NCBI GenBank assembly: GCA_963830385.1
Contig: CAWHMD010000002.1
Coordinates: 496,001-560,000, forward strand
Length of the DNA: 64,000 bases
Reading direction: 5' to 3'
Source of the DNA: Bog-532 sp963830385
GTDB lineage: Bacteria > Actinomycetota > Actinomycetes > Streptosporangiales > Streptosporangiaceae
The position numbers and the translations under genes are program-made. The notes beneath the pieces were generated by a model. That model made no database searches. It was not told the DNA's origin and worked only from the letters and a program-made list of their open reading frames with translations. This document shows positions 42,020 through 52,611 of the stretch, in pieces (within the stretch, counting starts at the first letter, position 1; each line of letters opens with the position of its first letter).

Positions 42020-43909
42020 TCAGCGGCGGGTGACGGCCCAGTCGCGGATCTTGTCGATCCGGGCGCGGATCTGGTCGGCGGTGGCCTGCGGCAGCGGCGG
42101 TCCCCCGCACGCCTTGCGCAGGTCGTTGTGGATGACGCCGTGCGGCTGGCCGGTGCGGTGGTTCCAGGCGCCGACCAGGCCGTTGAGCTCCTTGCGGAGG
42201 GCGGCGAGCACCTCCCGGCTGACCGGCGGCCCGGCATCACCGGCGCCCGCGCCCGGGCCGGCGGCCGCGACGGGACCGGGCATGGTGGCGTGGCCGCCGC
42301 GACCGGGGCCGAACCCGGCCACGCCGGTGCGGCCGGCCGCGCCGGTGCCGGCCGGGTTGATGACCTCGGGCGCACCGGGCGACGGGTCACCCTCGAGGCC
42401 CCCCTGGCCACGGGACCGGGCCTTGAGCTGGGCGGCCTGGCGCTTGCGGAGCAGATCGGCCACCTGCTCGGGCTCGAGCAGGCCGGGCAGCCCGAGGAAA
42501 TCCTCCTCCTCGGCCGAACCGGGCGTGGTGGCGGTGCCGAACTCCCCGCCGTCGTAGAGCACCCGGTCGAAGTGGGCCGAGGCCTTCAGCACCTCGATGG
42601 AGGGTGCCAGCAGGTCGTCGGCGGTGTCCCGCTGGCGCTGCGCCTCGGCCAGTTCGTCGTCCTCGGGTGCCTCCGAGGGCGGGTAGAGCACGTGGTCCCG
42701 CTCGGCCTCCAGCTCGGCCGCGAAGCCCAGCAGGACCGGCACCGACGGCACGAACACCGAGGCGGTCTCGCCCCGGCGGCGGGCCCGCACGAACCGGCCC
42801 ACGGCCTGCGCGAAGAACAGCGCCGTGCTGATGCTGGTGGCGTAGACCCCCACCGCCAGCCGGGGGATGTCGACCCCTTCGGAGACCATCCGGACCGCGA
42901 CCATCCAGCGGTCCTCGGAGCCGGCGAACGCGGCGATCTTGCGGGTGGCGGCCGGGTCGTCAGACAGCACCACGACCGGGCGCTGGCCGGTGATGCGGCG
43001 CAGCAGCGCGGCGTAGGCGCGGGCGTCCTCGTGGTCGCCGGCGATGACCAGGCCGGCCGCGTCGGGCATGCCGCGGCGCACCTCGGTCAGGCGTTTGTCG
43101 GCCGCCTCGAGCACCCGGATCACCCACTCGCCGCCCGGGTCGAGCGCGGTCCGCCAGGCCTGCGCGACCTGTTCCTTGGTCAGCGGGGTGCCGAGGGTGG
43201 CGGTGATCTCGTCGCCGGCCCGGGTCCGCCAGCTCATCTCGCCCGAGTAGGCCAGGAAGATCACCGGCCGGACGACGCCGTCCTCCAGCGCGTTGGCGTA
43301 GCCGTATACGTAGTCCGACGAGCTGCGCCGCGACCCGTCCAGCTGCTGGTCGTAGGTGACGAACGGGATCGGGTTGGTGTCGCTGCGGAATGGCGTGCCG
43401 GTCAGGGCTATACGACGCCGGGCCGGCTCGAACGCCTCACGGACCGCCTCCCCCCAGGACAGCGCGTCGCCCGCGTGGTGGATCTCGTCGAAGATGACCA
43501 GCGTCCGGCGCCCTTCGGTGCGCTGCCGGTGCAGCATCGGGTGGGCCGCGACCTGGGCGTAGGTGACGGCCACGCCGGCGAAGTCGGCCGAGGCGCGGCC
43601 CTGGGCGTTGCTGTAGGACGGGTCCAGCGCGATGCCGAACCGCGCGGCCGAGGCGGCCCACTGGTGCTTGAGGTGCTCGGTCGGCGTGACCACGGTGATC
43701 GCTGCGACCTCGCGGCGGGCCAGCAGCTCGGCCGCGATGCTGAGCGCGTAGGCGGTCTTGCCGGCGCCCGGGGTCGCGTTGAGCAGGAAGTCACGCCGGG
43801 GCACGCGGAAGTACTCCACCCAGGCTTCGCGCTGCCAGGCACGCAGCGTGCCGAGCAGATCGGACCGGATGAAGGCGTCGTTGGTCAGGGAAGGAGAAGA
43901 AGAGGTCAT
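42020..43909 (-). CDS. Superfamily 2 DEAD/DEAH-type helicase
   Basis: 629 residues. LLNATPGAGKTAYAL is Walker A, VIFDEIHHAG the DEAH-like box, ALTGTPFRSD motif III, MVSEGVDIPRL motif V and FAQAVGRFVRARRRG motif VI, so both RecA-like domains (about 20-400) are complete. The last 230 residues contain a Gly/Pro-rich spacer and a small helical domain (REVLAALRKELNGLVGAWNHRTGQPH). Conserved next to DUF3039 and YqgE in actinomycetes. Probable DNA or RNA repair helicase; substrate unknown. Confidence 0.87.
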   Translation of the reverse strand: MTSSSPSLTNDAFIRSDLLGTLRAWQREAWVEYFRVPRRDFLLNATPGAGKTAYALSIAAELLARREVAAITVVTPTEHLKHQWAASAARFGIALDPSYSNAQGRASADFAGVAVTYAQVAAHPMLHRQRTEGRRTLVIFDEIHHAGDALSWGEAVREAFEPARRRIALTGTPFRSDTNPIPFVTYDQQLDGSRRSSSDYVYGYANALEDGVVRPVIFLAYSGEMSWRTRAGDEITATLGTPLTKEQVAQAWRTALDPGGEWVIRVLEAADKRLTEVRRGMPDAAGLVIAGDHEDARAYAALLRRITGQRPVVVLSDDPAATRKIAAFAGSEDRWMVAVRMVSEGVDIPRLAVGVYATSISTALFFAQAVGRFVRARRRGETASVFVPSVPVLLGFAAELEAERDHVLYPPSEAPEDDELAEAQRQRDTADDLLAPSIEVLKASAHFDRVLYDGGEFGTATTPGSAEEEDFLGLPGLLEPEQVADLLRKRQAAQLKARSRGQGGLEGDPSPGAPEVINPAGTGAAGRTGVAGFGPGRGGHATMPGPVAAAGPGAGAGDAGPPVSREVLAALRKELNGLVGAWNHRTGQPHGVIHNDLRKACGGPPLPQATADQIRARIDKIRDWAVTRR

Positions 43910-43928
43910 AGGGCAGGGGCAGACCGGA

Positions 43929-44192
43929 TCAGTCGCCGTCGCCGCCCTCGGGCAGGCCCTCGTAGATCTCCTTGCACTCCGGGCAGACCGGGAACCGCTG
44001 GGGGTCCCGGCTCGGCACCCAGACCTTGCCGCACAGCGCGACCACCGGATCGCCGGTCACCGCGCTCTCGACGATCTTGCTCTTGTCGACGTAGTGGGCG
44101 AACCGCTCGTGGTCCCCATCGCCGTGCGAGAGATCCGGCCGGACATCGGTCTCGGTGACGGTGCTACCGCCGGGAAGAACCTCGGTGCTCAT
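43929..44192 (-). CDS. DUF3039-family small zinc-binding protein
   Basis: 87 residues. ERFAHYVDKSKIVESAVTG, VALCGKVWVPSRDPQRF and PVCPECKEIYEGLPEG define the family; the CGK cysteine and the CPEC pair suggest a zinc ribbon. Conserved in actinobacteria beside this helicase gene, 19 bp upstream of it. Function unknown. Confidence 0.85.
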   Translation of the reverse strand: MSTEVLPGGSTVTETDVRPDLSHGDGDHERFAHYVDKSKIVESAVTGDPVVALCGKVWVPSRDPQRFPVCPECKEIYEGLPEGGDGD

Positions 44193-44229
44193 GTCCCCAA
44201 GTTTAAAGGGTCGGCCCCGGGCTCGCGGT

Positions 44230-44814
44230 TCAGTTCTGGCTCGGGTCGTCGGGGAACGTGGCGGTGAACGCCATCTCACCGCCCTGGCGGCGCAGCACGT
44301 CCGCCCACAGCCCCTCGGGCTGACCGGCGAACGCGTCGGCGGGCTCGGCCGCCACCACGTACCAGGCGCCCTCGTCGATCTCGGCCTTGAGCTGACCCGG
44401 CGCCCAGCCCGCGTAGCCCGCGTACACGCGCAGCCGGTCGATGGCCGGGGCGAGCAGGTCAGGCGGGGCGTCCAGGTCGACCAGCCCGAGCCGGGAGACG
44501 GCGGCCGCGCCGTCCAGCGCGTGCCAGCCGAGCGGCTCGGCGTCGCCCGGCACCAGGCCGATGGCGAGCGCGCTGGTGGGCGCCACCGGGCCACCCTTGA
44601 ACACCACCGACGGGCCGGTGACCAGCTCCGACCAGGAGTCCAGGACCCGGTCCACGGGCACGTCGGTGGGCCGGTTGAGCACCACGCCGAGGGTGCCCTC
44701 GGCCGCCTCGTGCTCGACGACCAGGATCACGGTCCGGCGGAAGTTCGGGTCCTCGAGCACCGGCGTGGCGACGAGCAGAGAGCCGGTAAGGCGCTCGGTG
44801 GCCATCTCGTCCAT
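44230..44814 (-). CDS. YqgE/AlgH-family protein (UPF0301)
   Basis: 194 residues. LTGSLLVATPVLEDPNFRRTVILVVEH and GTLGVVLNRPTDVPV open the fold; VFKGGPVAPTSALAIG and YAGYAGWAPGQLKAEIDEGAWYV complete it. Structural family of unknown biochemical function, named after AlgH. ATG 44814 with a second in-frame ATG at residue 4. Confidence 0.88.
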   Translation of the reverse strand: MDEMATERLTGSLLVATPVLEDPNFRRTVILVVEHEAAEGTLGVVLNRPTDVPVDRVLDSWSELVTGPSVVFKGGPVAPTSALAIGLVPGDAEPLGWHALDGAAAVSRLGLVDLDAPPDLLAPAIDRLRVYAGYAGWAPGQLKAEIDEGAWYVVAAEPADAFAGQPEGLWADVLRRQGGEMAFTATFPDDPSQN

Positions 44815-44862
44815 GTCCCCATCATCGCGGCTGTTTAAGCGGGGCGGGTCATCGGCGGCGGT

Positions 44863-46323
<1,461 letters not shown>

Positions 46324-46471
46324 GATGTGCCGCCTTCCCTCGCACTTGCGGGCCCAGGAACGGACCTGGTTAGACCCTAGCCGGGCGGCCGGCCGGCCGG
46401 GCCGCTGCTGGCGGTGCTGTGACCAAGGCTACGGCCGGGTTTGGGCCGCCCGTTTCGCGTACCCTGACCAG

Positions 46472-46972
46472 ATGGCGCAGGAAACCGTGGTGAGCGCGAC
46501 GAAGCAGCCACCACTGGCACCCGGCACGGCCCCCTCGATCGACGCGACGCGGCTGCGGGTGGCCATCGCCAGGCTTTCCCGGCGGCTGCGGCACCATGAG
46601 CTGGCCGGGCTGACGCCGACCCAGCTGTCGGCGCTGGCCACCGTCGAGCAGTCCGGGCCGATGCGGCTGGGTGACGTCGCGGCGGCCGAGGGCATCGCGC
46701 CGTCCACGCTGACCCGGCTGGTCACGGCGCTGGAGGAGCGCGGCTACGTCGAGCGCTGCGCGGTGCCCGGCGATGCGCGGGCCAGCACGCTGACCATCAC
46801 CGCCCACGGGCATGAGGTGCTGGAGCGTATCCGGCACGAGAGCACCGCCATGCTCGCCGAGAGCCTGGCCATGCTGGCGCCGTCCCAGATCCAGGCGCTG
46901 GCCGAAGCCCTGCCCGCGCTGGAGCAGCTGGCCGAGATCGACCCGCGCGATCCCCAGCCCCGCCCGGACTGA
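46472..46972 (+). CDS. MarR-family regulator
   Basis: 166 residues from ATG 46472. RLSRRLRHHELAGLTPTQLSALATVEQSGPMRLGDVAAAEGIAPSTLTRLV is the winged helix-turn-helix core, followed by the wing (RCAVPGDARASTLTITAHGH) and a dimerisation helix. Divergent from the malic enzyme gene, which it could control. No ligand is evident. Confidence 0.86.
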   Translation: MAQETVVSATKQPPLAPGTAPSIDATRLRVAIARLSRRLRHHELAGLTPTQLSALATVEQSGPMRLGDVAAAEGIAPSTLTRLVTALEERGYVERCAVPGDARASTLTITAHGHEVLERIRHESTAMLAESLAMLAPSQIQALAEALPALEQLAEIDPRDPQPRPD

Positions 46973-46990
46973 CCGGCCGGGACCGGTCTG

Positions 46991-47998
46991 CTAGAACAGC
47001 AGGCTGGACAGCTGGCCGCGGGCCTTCTTCACCCGTGGGTCCTGCGGCGGGAAGATCTCGAACAGGCCGATGAGCTGCCGGCGGGCCTCGTCCCGCTGCT
47101 CCCCGGCGGTGCGCCGGACCACGCCGAGCAGCCGGTCGAAGGCCTCCTCGATGTGCCCGGCGGCCACGTCGATGTCGGCCACCTGGCTCTGAGCAGCCAC
47201 GTCGTCCGGGTGCTCGGCCGCTTCCCGCCGCACCTTGGCCTCGTCGTAGGAGTCCAGCCGCCGGAACAGCTCGACCCGGGCCAGGCCGACCTTGGCCACC
47301 GGGTCGGCGGGCGAGGCCGCCAGCACCCGGCGGAAGGCGTCGGCGGCGGCGTCCATGTCGCCCCGCTGCATGGCCTCCTGGGCCTCGGCGAAGGCCGGGT
47401 CCCCGCCGGGGCCACCGGGACCCGCCGGGCCGCTCGGGCCGGGACCGGGGCCACCGGGACCAGGCTGGCCCGCGCCAGGCCCTTCGGCCTCCTGACCGTC
47501 TCCGGCGGCGCCGCCGGGGCCGGCCCCGAGCTGCTGGGCGGCCGCCACGACCTGCCCGATCCACTGCTTGACCTGGGCCTCGGGCAGCGCGCCGAGGAAC
47601 CCGTCCACCAGCTGGCCGCCGATCACCGCGACCACCATGGGAATGCTCTGCACCTGCAGGGCCTGGGCCAGGCGGGGGTTGGCGTCCACGTCCACCTTGG
47701 CCAGCACCCAGTCGCCGGCCGCCTCGGCGGCGAGCTTCTCCAGGATCGGGCTGAGCTGCTTGCACGGGCCGCACCACTCGGCCCACAGGTCGATGATCAC
47801 GGGGGTGGTCCGTGACCGCTCGATCACATCGCTGTTGAACGTCTCTTCGGTGACATCAATGACGGCACCGCCAGTGGCGCCCGCACCGGCGCCGTCGCCG
47901 TCTGGCGTGGCCTGGGCCGCCTGCTGCCGGCGCTGCGCGGCCTGCTGCCGAGCGCCAAGGTCGACGGCCCCGTAAATCGAAAAGTCCCGCGGCTGCAT
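46991..47998 (-). CDS. YbbN-like thioredoxin/TPR co-chaperone
   Basis: 335 residues. A thioredoxin fold (about 45-155) has WCGPC at 75-79, so it is redox competent, unlike E. coli YbbN with SxxC. A Gly/Pro-rich linker (about 158-195) leads to a TPR-like region (about 200-320: AQEAMQRGDMDAAADAFRRVLAASPADPVAKVGLARVELF) as in YbbN/CnoX proteins that protect clients from oxidation. Convergent with marR, 18 bp apart. Confidence 0.87.
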   Translation of the reverse strand: MQPRDFSIYGAVDLGARQQAAQRRQQAAQATPDGDGAGAGATGGAVIDVTEETFNSDVIERSRTTPVIIDLWAEWCGPCKQLSPILEKLAAEAAGDWVLAKVDVDANPRLAQALQVQSIPMVVAVIGGQLVDGFLGALPEAQVKQWIGQVVAAAQQLGAGPGGAAGDGQEAEGPGAGQPGPGGPGPGPSGPAGPGGPGGDPAFAEAQEAMQRGDMDAAADAFRRVLAASPADPVAKVGLARVELFRRLDSYDEAKVRREAAEHPDDVAAQSQVADIDVAAGHIEEAFDRLLGVVRRTAGEQRDEARRQLIGLFEIFPPQDPRVKKARGQLSSLLF

Positions 47999-47999
47999 G

Positions 48000-48481
48000 G
48001 TCCCATCCTGCCGTATACGTGCGATAGCTCAACCGGCTCCGCGCCGGCTGTTCCCGTGTACGAACACCCCGGGCGGCGAAAGTCATCCGTAAACCCGTTA
48101 CGGATACCCGCCGGACCCTTTTTATTCATGGAAAAAGTACGCTTCCCAATGTGCCCGGTGGTCTCCAGGCCTCCCTGATCGGCGGAGCCCGATCAGGGAA
48201 CCGGACACGGTCCGGCGTGATCTTTCAGAAAAACCAGAAATTCAGCGCAACCACCCCGGCGCCCCGGTCGTCTCAGAGGTTGGCCCGGGTGTGACAGGGG
48301 TACACCCGGGCCCCATGTCCAACGTTGTCCGGGCGCCTCCTCCGTCGGGTGATTGTGTGGTAGACCATTGGAATCTCTGACGCACGATGTCAGGCGTCCC
48401 CATACGGGGCGGGACGCCGCGACCGTGACGCTGGGCACTTTCAGGTCGCAGCCCACATCGGCGGTCAGCAAGGGGACATCG
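48000..48481. other. Gene-free region between ybbN and the ECF sigma gene
   Basis: About 480 bp with no gene supported by family resemblance or start signals. It contains the hairpin at 48172-48199 and must hold the divergent promoters of ybbN and the sigma operon. Somewhat lower GC near 48110-48150 and 48215-48245. Confidence 0.5.
48172..48199. terminator. 11-bp perfect hairpin upstream of the ECF sigma gene
   Basis: TCCCTGATCGG (48172-48182) and CCGATCAGGGA (48189-48199) pair perfectly around CGGAGC. No T run follows on either strand. It lies 280 bp before the sigma factor start and 170 bp upstream of ybbN, so it may be a terminator of read-through or a leader structure rather than the end of a known transcript. 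Confidence 0.45.
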
Positions 48482-48976
48482 GTGGGCACCTTTGGCAAGT
48501 CCGACTGGGCTGCGGCCGAGGAACTGTTCAGCAGTTCCTATCCCCGGCTGGCCGGCTGGATCCGGCGCCTGGTCGACGACGACGAGACCGCGCACGAGAT
48601 CGCGTCCGAGGCGTTCACCCGGCTGCTGGCCCGGTGGTCGTCCCTGGACAACCCGCAGAGCTACCTGTACATGATCGCCACCAACCTGATCCGCGACCAC
48701 TGGCGCAAGACCGAGCGGGAGCGCCGGGCCATGCGGACCGTCACCGCCTCGGCCGCCGCCGACCCGGTGTCGCATCCGGCCCAGGACGTCGACGTGCGCA
48801 ACCTCATCCAGGACCTGCCCCTGCGGATGCGCAACGCGTTCCTGCTGCACTACTACGCAGGATTCGGCGTGCGCGAGGTCGCCGCCATGCTCGGGCGCCC
48901 GGAAGGCACGATCAAGGCCGACCTGTTCCAGGCGCGGAACCGGCTCAAGGCCAGCATGGGGGAATCCGATGGATGA
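48482..48976 (+). CDS. ECF-type RNA polymerase sigma factor
   Basis: 164 residues from GTG 48482, preceded by AAGGGGA. Region 2 (about 10-80) includes AEELFSSSYPRLAGWIRRLV and NPQSYLYMIATNLIRDHWRK. Region 4 (about 105-158) includes LQDLPLRMRNAF-like residues and FGVREVAAMLGRPEGTIKADLFQARNRLK. The downstream gene overlaps by 8 bp and encodes a membrane protein that may act as its anti-sigma or its effector. Longer upstream starts (48425 or 48353) lack conservation. Confidence 0.87.
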   Translation: MGTFGKSDWAAAEELFSSSYPRLAGWIRRLVDDDETAHEIASEAFTRLLARWSSLDNPQSYLYMIATNLIRDHWRKTERERRAMRTVTASAAADPVSHPAQDVDVRNLIQDLPLRMRNAFLLHYYAGFGVREVAAMLGRPEGTIKADLFQARNRLKASMGESDG

Positions 48977-50372
48977 CCAGCGCGAACCCTCCGAAGACCT
49001 GGACCGCTGGCTGCACGCGCGGATCGACCCGCTGCCGCCCCCACCCGGCACCTTCGACCTGATCAGGCGGCGGGTCCGGCGCCGCCGGTACCGGCAGGTG
49101 GCCGTCTCGGCCGCGGTCGCCGCGGCGGTGGCGGCCGCGGTCGTGGTCGTGCCCCGGGCCACCTCCGTGCTCAACATCAGCCCCAACCCGACCGGCCAGA
49201 ACGCGGCCTCGGGAGGCTCGGCCACGGCCACCGCGCCAGCCCGCGAGGCCCCGAACAGGCCGTCGGGCGAGTCACCGGAAACCAGCGCGGCGACTCCTCT
49301 CCCTACGCTGGCGCCGGTGCCGCCCAACTTCGAGCCCACCTCGGCCACCTTCATCGGCCTGCACACCGGCTGGGTGATCGGCCAGGCCGGGACGCCGGGC
49401 CACTGCTCCACTCAGTACTGCACGTCGATTGCCCGCACCACCGACGCCGGCCAGTCCTGGGCCGGGGTGCCGGCGCCGCTGACCGGAGCGCCCGACGGCG
49501 ACGCGGGGGCCGGCCAGATCCGGTTCCTGAGCACCAGCGACGGGTGGGCGTTCGGGCCCGGGCTGTTCGCCACCACCGACGGCGGCCAGCACTGGACCAG
49601 CGAGGGGACGAACGGACTGCGGGTCACCGACCTGGAGACGGTCGGCACCCGGGCGTTCGCCGTGCTGGCCAGCTGCACCGGCAGCGGGAAGGACTTCGCC
49701 GCCCAGTGCTCCAGCTTCGGCCTGTACTCCACCCCGGCCGGGCAGGACGCCTGGGCTCCGGTGGCCGGCGCGACCAACTTGTCGGCCGGCGGGCAGGCCA
49801 GTTCGGCGTCGCTGGTGCTGACCAGCAGCCAGGGCTACCTGCTCGCCCCGGACGGCTCGGTCTACGCGGGGCCGGTCGACGGCAGCGGGTCGTGGCAGCA
49901 GGTCTCGGCCAGCCCGGCCGACGGTGCAAATTGCTCCCCCGGTGCGGCGCAGGCCAGTGGGCAGCCGTCCGGGGCGTTGCTGGCCGCGGCCAGCGCCACC
50001 AGCCTGGTGCTGGACTGTAACCGGCCGGCCGCGTCCGGCGGCGGCAACCAGCTGTTCACCTCCAGCGACGGAGGCCGGGCCTGGCAGCGCACCGGGCCGG
50101 TGTTCGGGGCCACGGTGACGGCGGCGGCCGCCCAGCCGGCCGGCGAGATCGTGCTGGCCGCCACCGACGGCATCTGGGTGTCGAAGGACGGAGGGTCCCG
50201 CTGGCAGTCGGCTCAGCTGGGCACGGCCAGCCCGGCGGGCGGGTTTAGCTGGGTCGGCATGACCAGCCCCAGCCAGGGCATCGCGCTGGCCGCGGACGCG
50301 ACCAGGCATCAGCTGTGGTTCACCTTCGACGGGGGCCAGAGCTGGCACCCGTCGGTGATCAGTAAGCCCTAG
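48969..50372 (+). CDS. Membrane-anchored BNR/Ycf48-like beta-propeller protein
   Basis: 467 residues. A cytoplasmic arm of about 40 residues (DLDRWLHARIDPLPPPPGTFDLIRRR) with basic stretch precedes one membrane helix (about 43-62). An Ala/Ser/Thr/Pro linker (70-115) and an external domain follow with at least five Asp-box-like repeats (TTDGGQHWTS, SSDGGRAWQR, SKDGGSRWQS, TFDGGQSWHP and an earlier TDAGQSWAG). This is the topology of a signal-sensing anti-sigma partner, although the classical zinc anti-sigma motif is not seen. Coupled to the sigma gene by overlap. Confidence 0.8.
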   Translation: MDDQREPSEDLDRWLHARIDPLPPPPGTFDLIRRRVRRRRYRQVAVSAAVAAAVAAAVVVVPRATSVLNISPNPTGQNAASGGSATATAPAREAPNRPSGESPETSAATPLPTLAPVPPNFEPTSATFIGLHTGWVIGQAGTPGHCSTQYCTSIARTTDAGQSWAGVPAPLTGAPDGDAGAGQIRFLSTSDGWAFGPGLFATTDGGQHWTSEGTNGLRVTDLETVGTRAFAVLASCTGSGKDFAAQCSSFGLYSTPAGQDAWAPVAGATNLSAGGQASSASLVLTSSQGYLLAPDGSVYAGPVDGSGSWQQVSASPADGANCSPGAAQASGQPSGALLAAASATSLVLDCNRPAASGGGNQLFTSSDGGRAWQRTGPVFGATVTAAAAQPAGEIVLAATDGIWVSKDGGSRWQSAQLGTASPAGGFSWVGMTSPSQGIALAADATRHQLWFTFDGGQSWHPSVISKP

Positions 50373-50379
50373 CCGGCGA

Positions 50380-51600
50380 TCAGGGCACGCGGAGCAGCAG
50401 CGCCTCACCCTGGCCGCCGCCGCCGCACAGCCCGGCCGCGCCGATACCGCCGCCGCGACGGCGCAGCTCGTAGGCCAGGTGCAGGGCGATCCGGGCGCCG
50501 GAGGCACCGATCGGGTGGCCGAGCGCGATCGCGCCGCCGTTGACGTTGACCTTGTCCGGGCCGACGCCGAGGTCGCGCATGGACTGGATCGCGACCATCG
50601 CGAACGCCTCGTTGATCTCGATCAGGTCCAGGTCGGCGACGGTGAGGCCGCCCTTGGCGAGCGCCTGGCGGATCGCGTTGGACGGCTGCGAGTGCAGCGA
50701 GTTGTCCGGGCCGGCGACCAGGCCGGCCGTGCCCACCTCGGCCAGCACGGTGGCGCCGAGGGCCTCGGCGGTCTCCCGGGCCATCACCACCACGGCGGCC
50801 GCGCCGTCGGAGATCTGCGAGGCCGAGCCGGCCGTGATCGTGCCGTCCTTGGCGAAGGCCGGGCGCAGACGCCCGAGGGACTCGGCGGTGGCCTCCGGGC
50901 GGACCCCCTCGTCCTCGTCGAACAGCAGCGGCTCGCCGCCACGGCGGGGCACGGCCACGCCGACGATCTCCTCGGCCAGCACGCCGTTCTTGATCGCGGC
51001 GGCGGCCCGCTGGTGGCTCGCGGCGGAGAACTCGTCCTGCTCCGCCCGGCTGATGTTCAGCTTGGTCCCGAGGCGCTCGGTCGACTCGCCCATCGACACG
51101 TGTTCGTAGGCGTCGGTCAGGCCGTCCAGGGCCATCGAGTCCTGCACCTCGAACGGGCCGTACTTGTAGCCGGACCGCGACTTGGGCAGCAGGTGCGGCG
51201 ACTGGGTCATCGACTCCATGCCGCCCGCCACCACCACGTCGGCCTCGCCCAGCCGGATCTGCTGCCCGGCCAGCACGATCGCGTCCAGGCCGGACAGGCA
51301 GACCTTGTTGACGTTGACGGCGGGCACCGACATCGGCACGCCCGCGGCCACCGCCGCCTGCCGGGCCGGGATCTGGCCCGCGCCGGCCTGCAGGACCTGG
51401 CCCATGATCACGTAGTTGACCTGATCGGGGGCGACGCCGGAGCGCTCGAGGGCGGCCTTGATGGCGATGGCGCCCAGGTCGGCGCCGGAGAAGCCGGCCA
51501 GCGACCCGAGCAGACGGCCGATGGGCGTCCGGGCGCCGCCGACGATGACGGGATCCCGCCCGGCCGGGGTTCCCGCAGTGCTGGACAGCGCCTCGCTCAT
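50380..51600 (-). CDS. Acetyl-CoA acetyltransferase (thiolase)
   Basis: 406 residues from ATG 51600 with a GAGGTAA site. The acyl-accepting Cys lies in NKVCLSGLDAI, the His in GHPIGASGARIALHL and the second Cys in LCGGGGQGEALLL. Thiolase_N covers about 12-275 and Thiolase_C about 280-405. It condenses or cleaves acetoacetyl-CoA. It neighbours methylmalonyl-CoA epimerase, as in Streptomyces. Confidence 0.92.
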   Translation of the reverse strand: MSEALSSTAGTPAGRDPVIVGGARTPIGRLLGSLAGFSGADLGAIAIKAALERSGVAPDQVNYVIMGQVLQAGAGQIPARQAAVAAGVPMSVPAVNVNKVCLSGLDAIVLAGQQIRLGEADVVVAGGMESMTQSPHLLPKSRSGYKYGPFEVQDSMALDGLTDAYEHVSMGESTERLGTKLNISRAEQDEFSAASHQRAAAAIKNGVLAEEIVGVAVPRRGGEPLLFDEDEGVRPEATAESLGRLRPAFAKDGTITAGSASQISDGAAAVVVMARETAEALGATVLAEVGTAGLVAGPDNSLHSQPSNAIRQALAKGGLTVADLDLIEINEAFAMVAIQSMRDLGVGPDKVNVNGGAIALGHPIGASGARIALHLAYELRRRGGGIGAAGLCGGGGQGEALLLRVP

Positions 51601-51732
51601 TGCCTTACCTCCACGTACCGGTCCGGGGGCGGCCAAGCCCACTGTTGTCACGATACCCAGCCGCTATGGCCAGCACCGGTTTCCCGCGTCGCATTCCGCT
51701 CCGGGCGGGCGATCTGATGTTATAGACGGACC

Positions 51733-52176
51733 ATGCTAACCAGGATCGATCACGTCGGGATCGCCTGCCGGGACCTCGAGGAAGCGGTAGCCAGGTACTG
51801 CTCCGTGTTCGGGCTGACGGTGGCGTCCCGCGAAGTCAACGAGGAACAAGGCGTGCGCGAGGCCATGCTGCTGGTCGCCGAGGGCGAGGCGGCGGCGGTG
51901 CCCGGCGGCGCGTCCTACATCCAGTTGCTGGAGCCGCTGTCGGCGGACTCACCGGTCGGGAAGTTCCTGACCCGGCGGGGTGAGGGGATCCACCACATCG
52001 GGTACGCGGTGACCGACGTGCGGTCGGCGCTGGCCGAGGTGGCCAGGACCGGCGTCCGGCTCGTCGACGAACGCCCGCGGCACGGCTCGCTGGGCGCCTC
52101 GATCGCGTTCCTGCACCCGGCCGACCTGGGCGGCGTGCTGACCGAGTTGGTCGAGCCGAAACGGCCGGGCGGTTGA
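51733..52176 (+). CDS. mce: Methylmalonyl-CoA epimerase
   Basis: 147 residues of the vicinal oxygen chelate fold. RIDHVGIACRDLEEAVARYCSVFG opens with the metal His; YIQLLEPLSADSPVGKFL, GEGIHHIGYAVTDV and LTELVEP hold the other ligands. It interconverts (R)- and (S)-methylmalonyl-CoA in propionyl-CoA and succinyl-CoA metabolism. Divergent from the thiolase gene. Confidence 0.93.
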   Translation: MLTRIDHVGIACRDLEEAVARYCSVFGLTVASREVNEEQGVREAMLLVAEGEAAAVPGGASYIQLLEPLSADSPVGKFLTRRGEGIHHIGYAVTDVRSALAEVARTGVRLVDERPRHGSLGASIAFLHPADLGGVLTELVEPKRPGG

Positions 52177-52611
52177 CGGTTCACGGCCACTGACCATTAC
52201 GGGTCAAGTGACCGAAATGGGGCTTAGGTCCCGGCCAATGGACCGTTCGACACCATCAGGACGCGGCCAAGACACCGAGAAGACGCCGCCCAGATGGCGC
52301 CCGGACGGCGGCCGGCTGGCCCGGAAAGTACCCGCTACGCAGGGACGATATACGGACAATGACCGATATGGTCCAGATTGACCGGAAGCGTAGGTCACAG
52401 TCCAGAGAATCCGCCGCTGGGAAGTCCGAAGGAACAAACAACGGCGCGCAGGCGGAGTAGTCTGCCTGCTACCGGGTGAGAAGATCGCAGAAGTCCGTTA
52501 GCGACCGGGCGAAAGACCCGCCGACCCGCCGGCGGAAGGGCCTACCGATCGGGCGATGAGATCCTCACCTTGACCCCCCGCCTGCCGTACCGTCCAACAG
52601 GGTTAGGCCAC
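52177..52611. promoter_or_regulatory. Gene-free leader of the coiled-coil polarity gene
   Basis: 435 bp without a supported gene. TGACCGAAATGG and TGACCGATATGG recur, and TAGTCT (52458-52463) is a possible -10 element about 150 bp before the ATG. Moderately AT-richer than the surroundings, consistent with promoter and leader sequence. Confidence 0.4.

Noticed and set aside
48193..48498. 101-codon minus-strand frame upstream of the sigma factor
   Set aside because: No family similarity or ribosome-binding site, and it would cover the expected promoter of the sigma gene.
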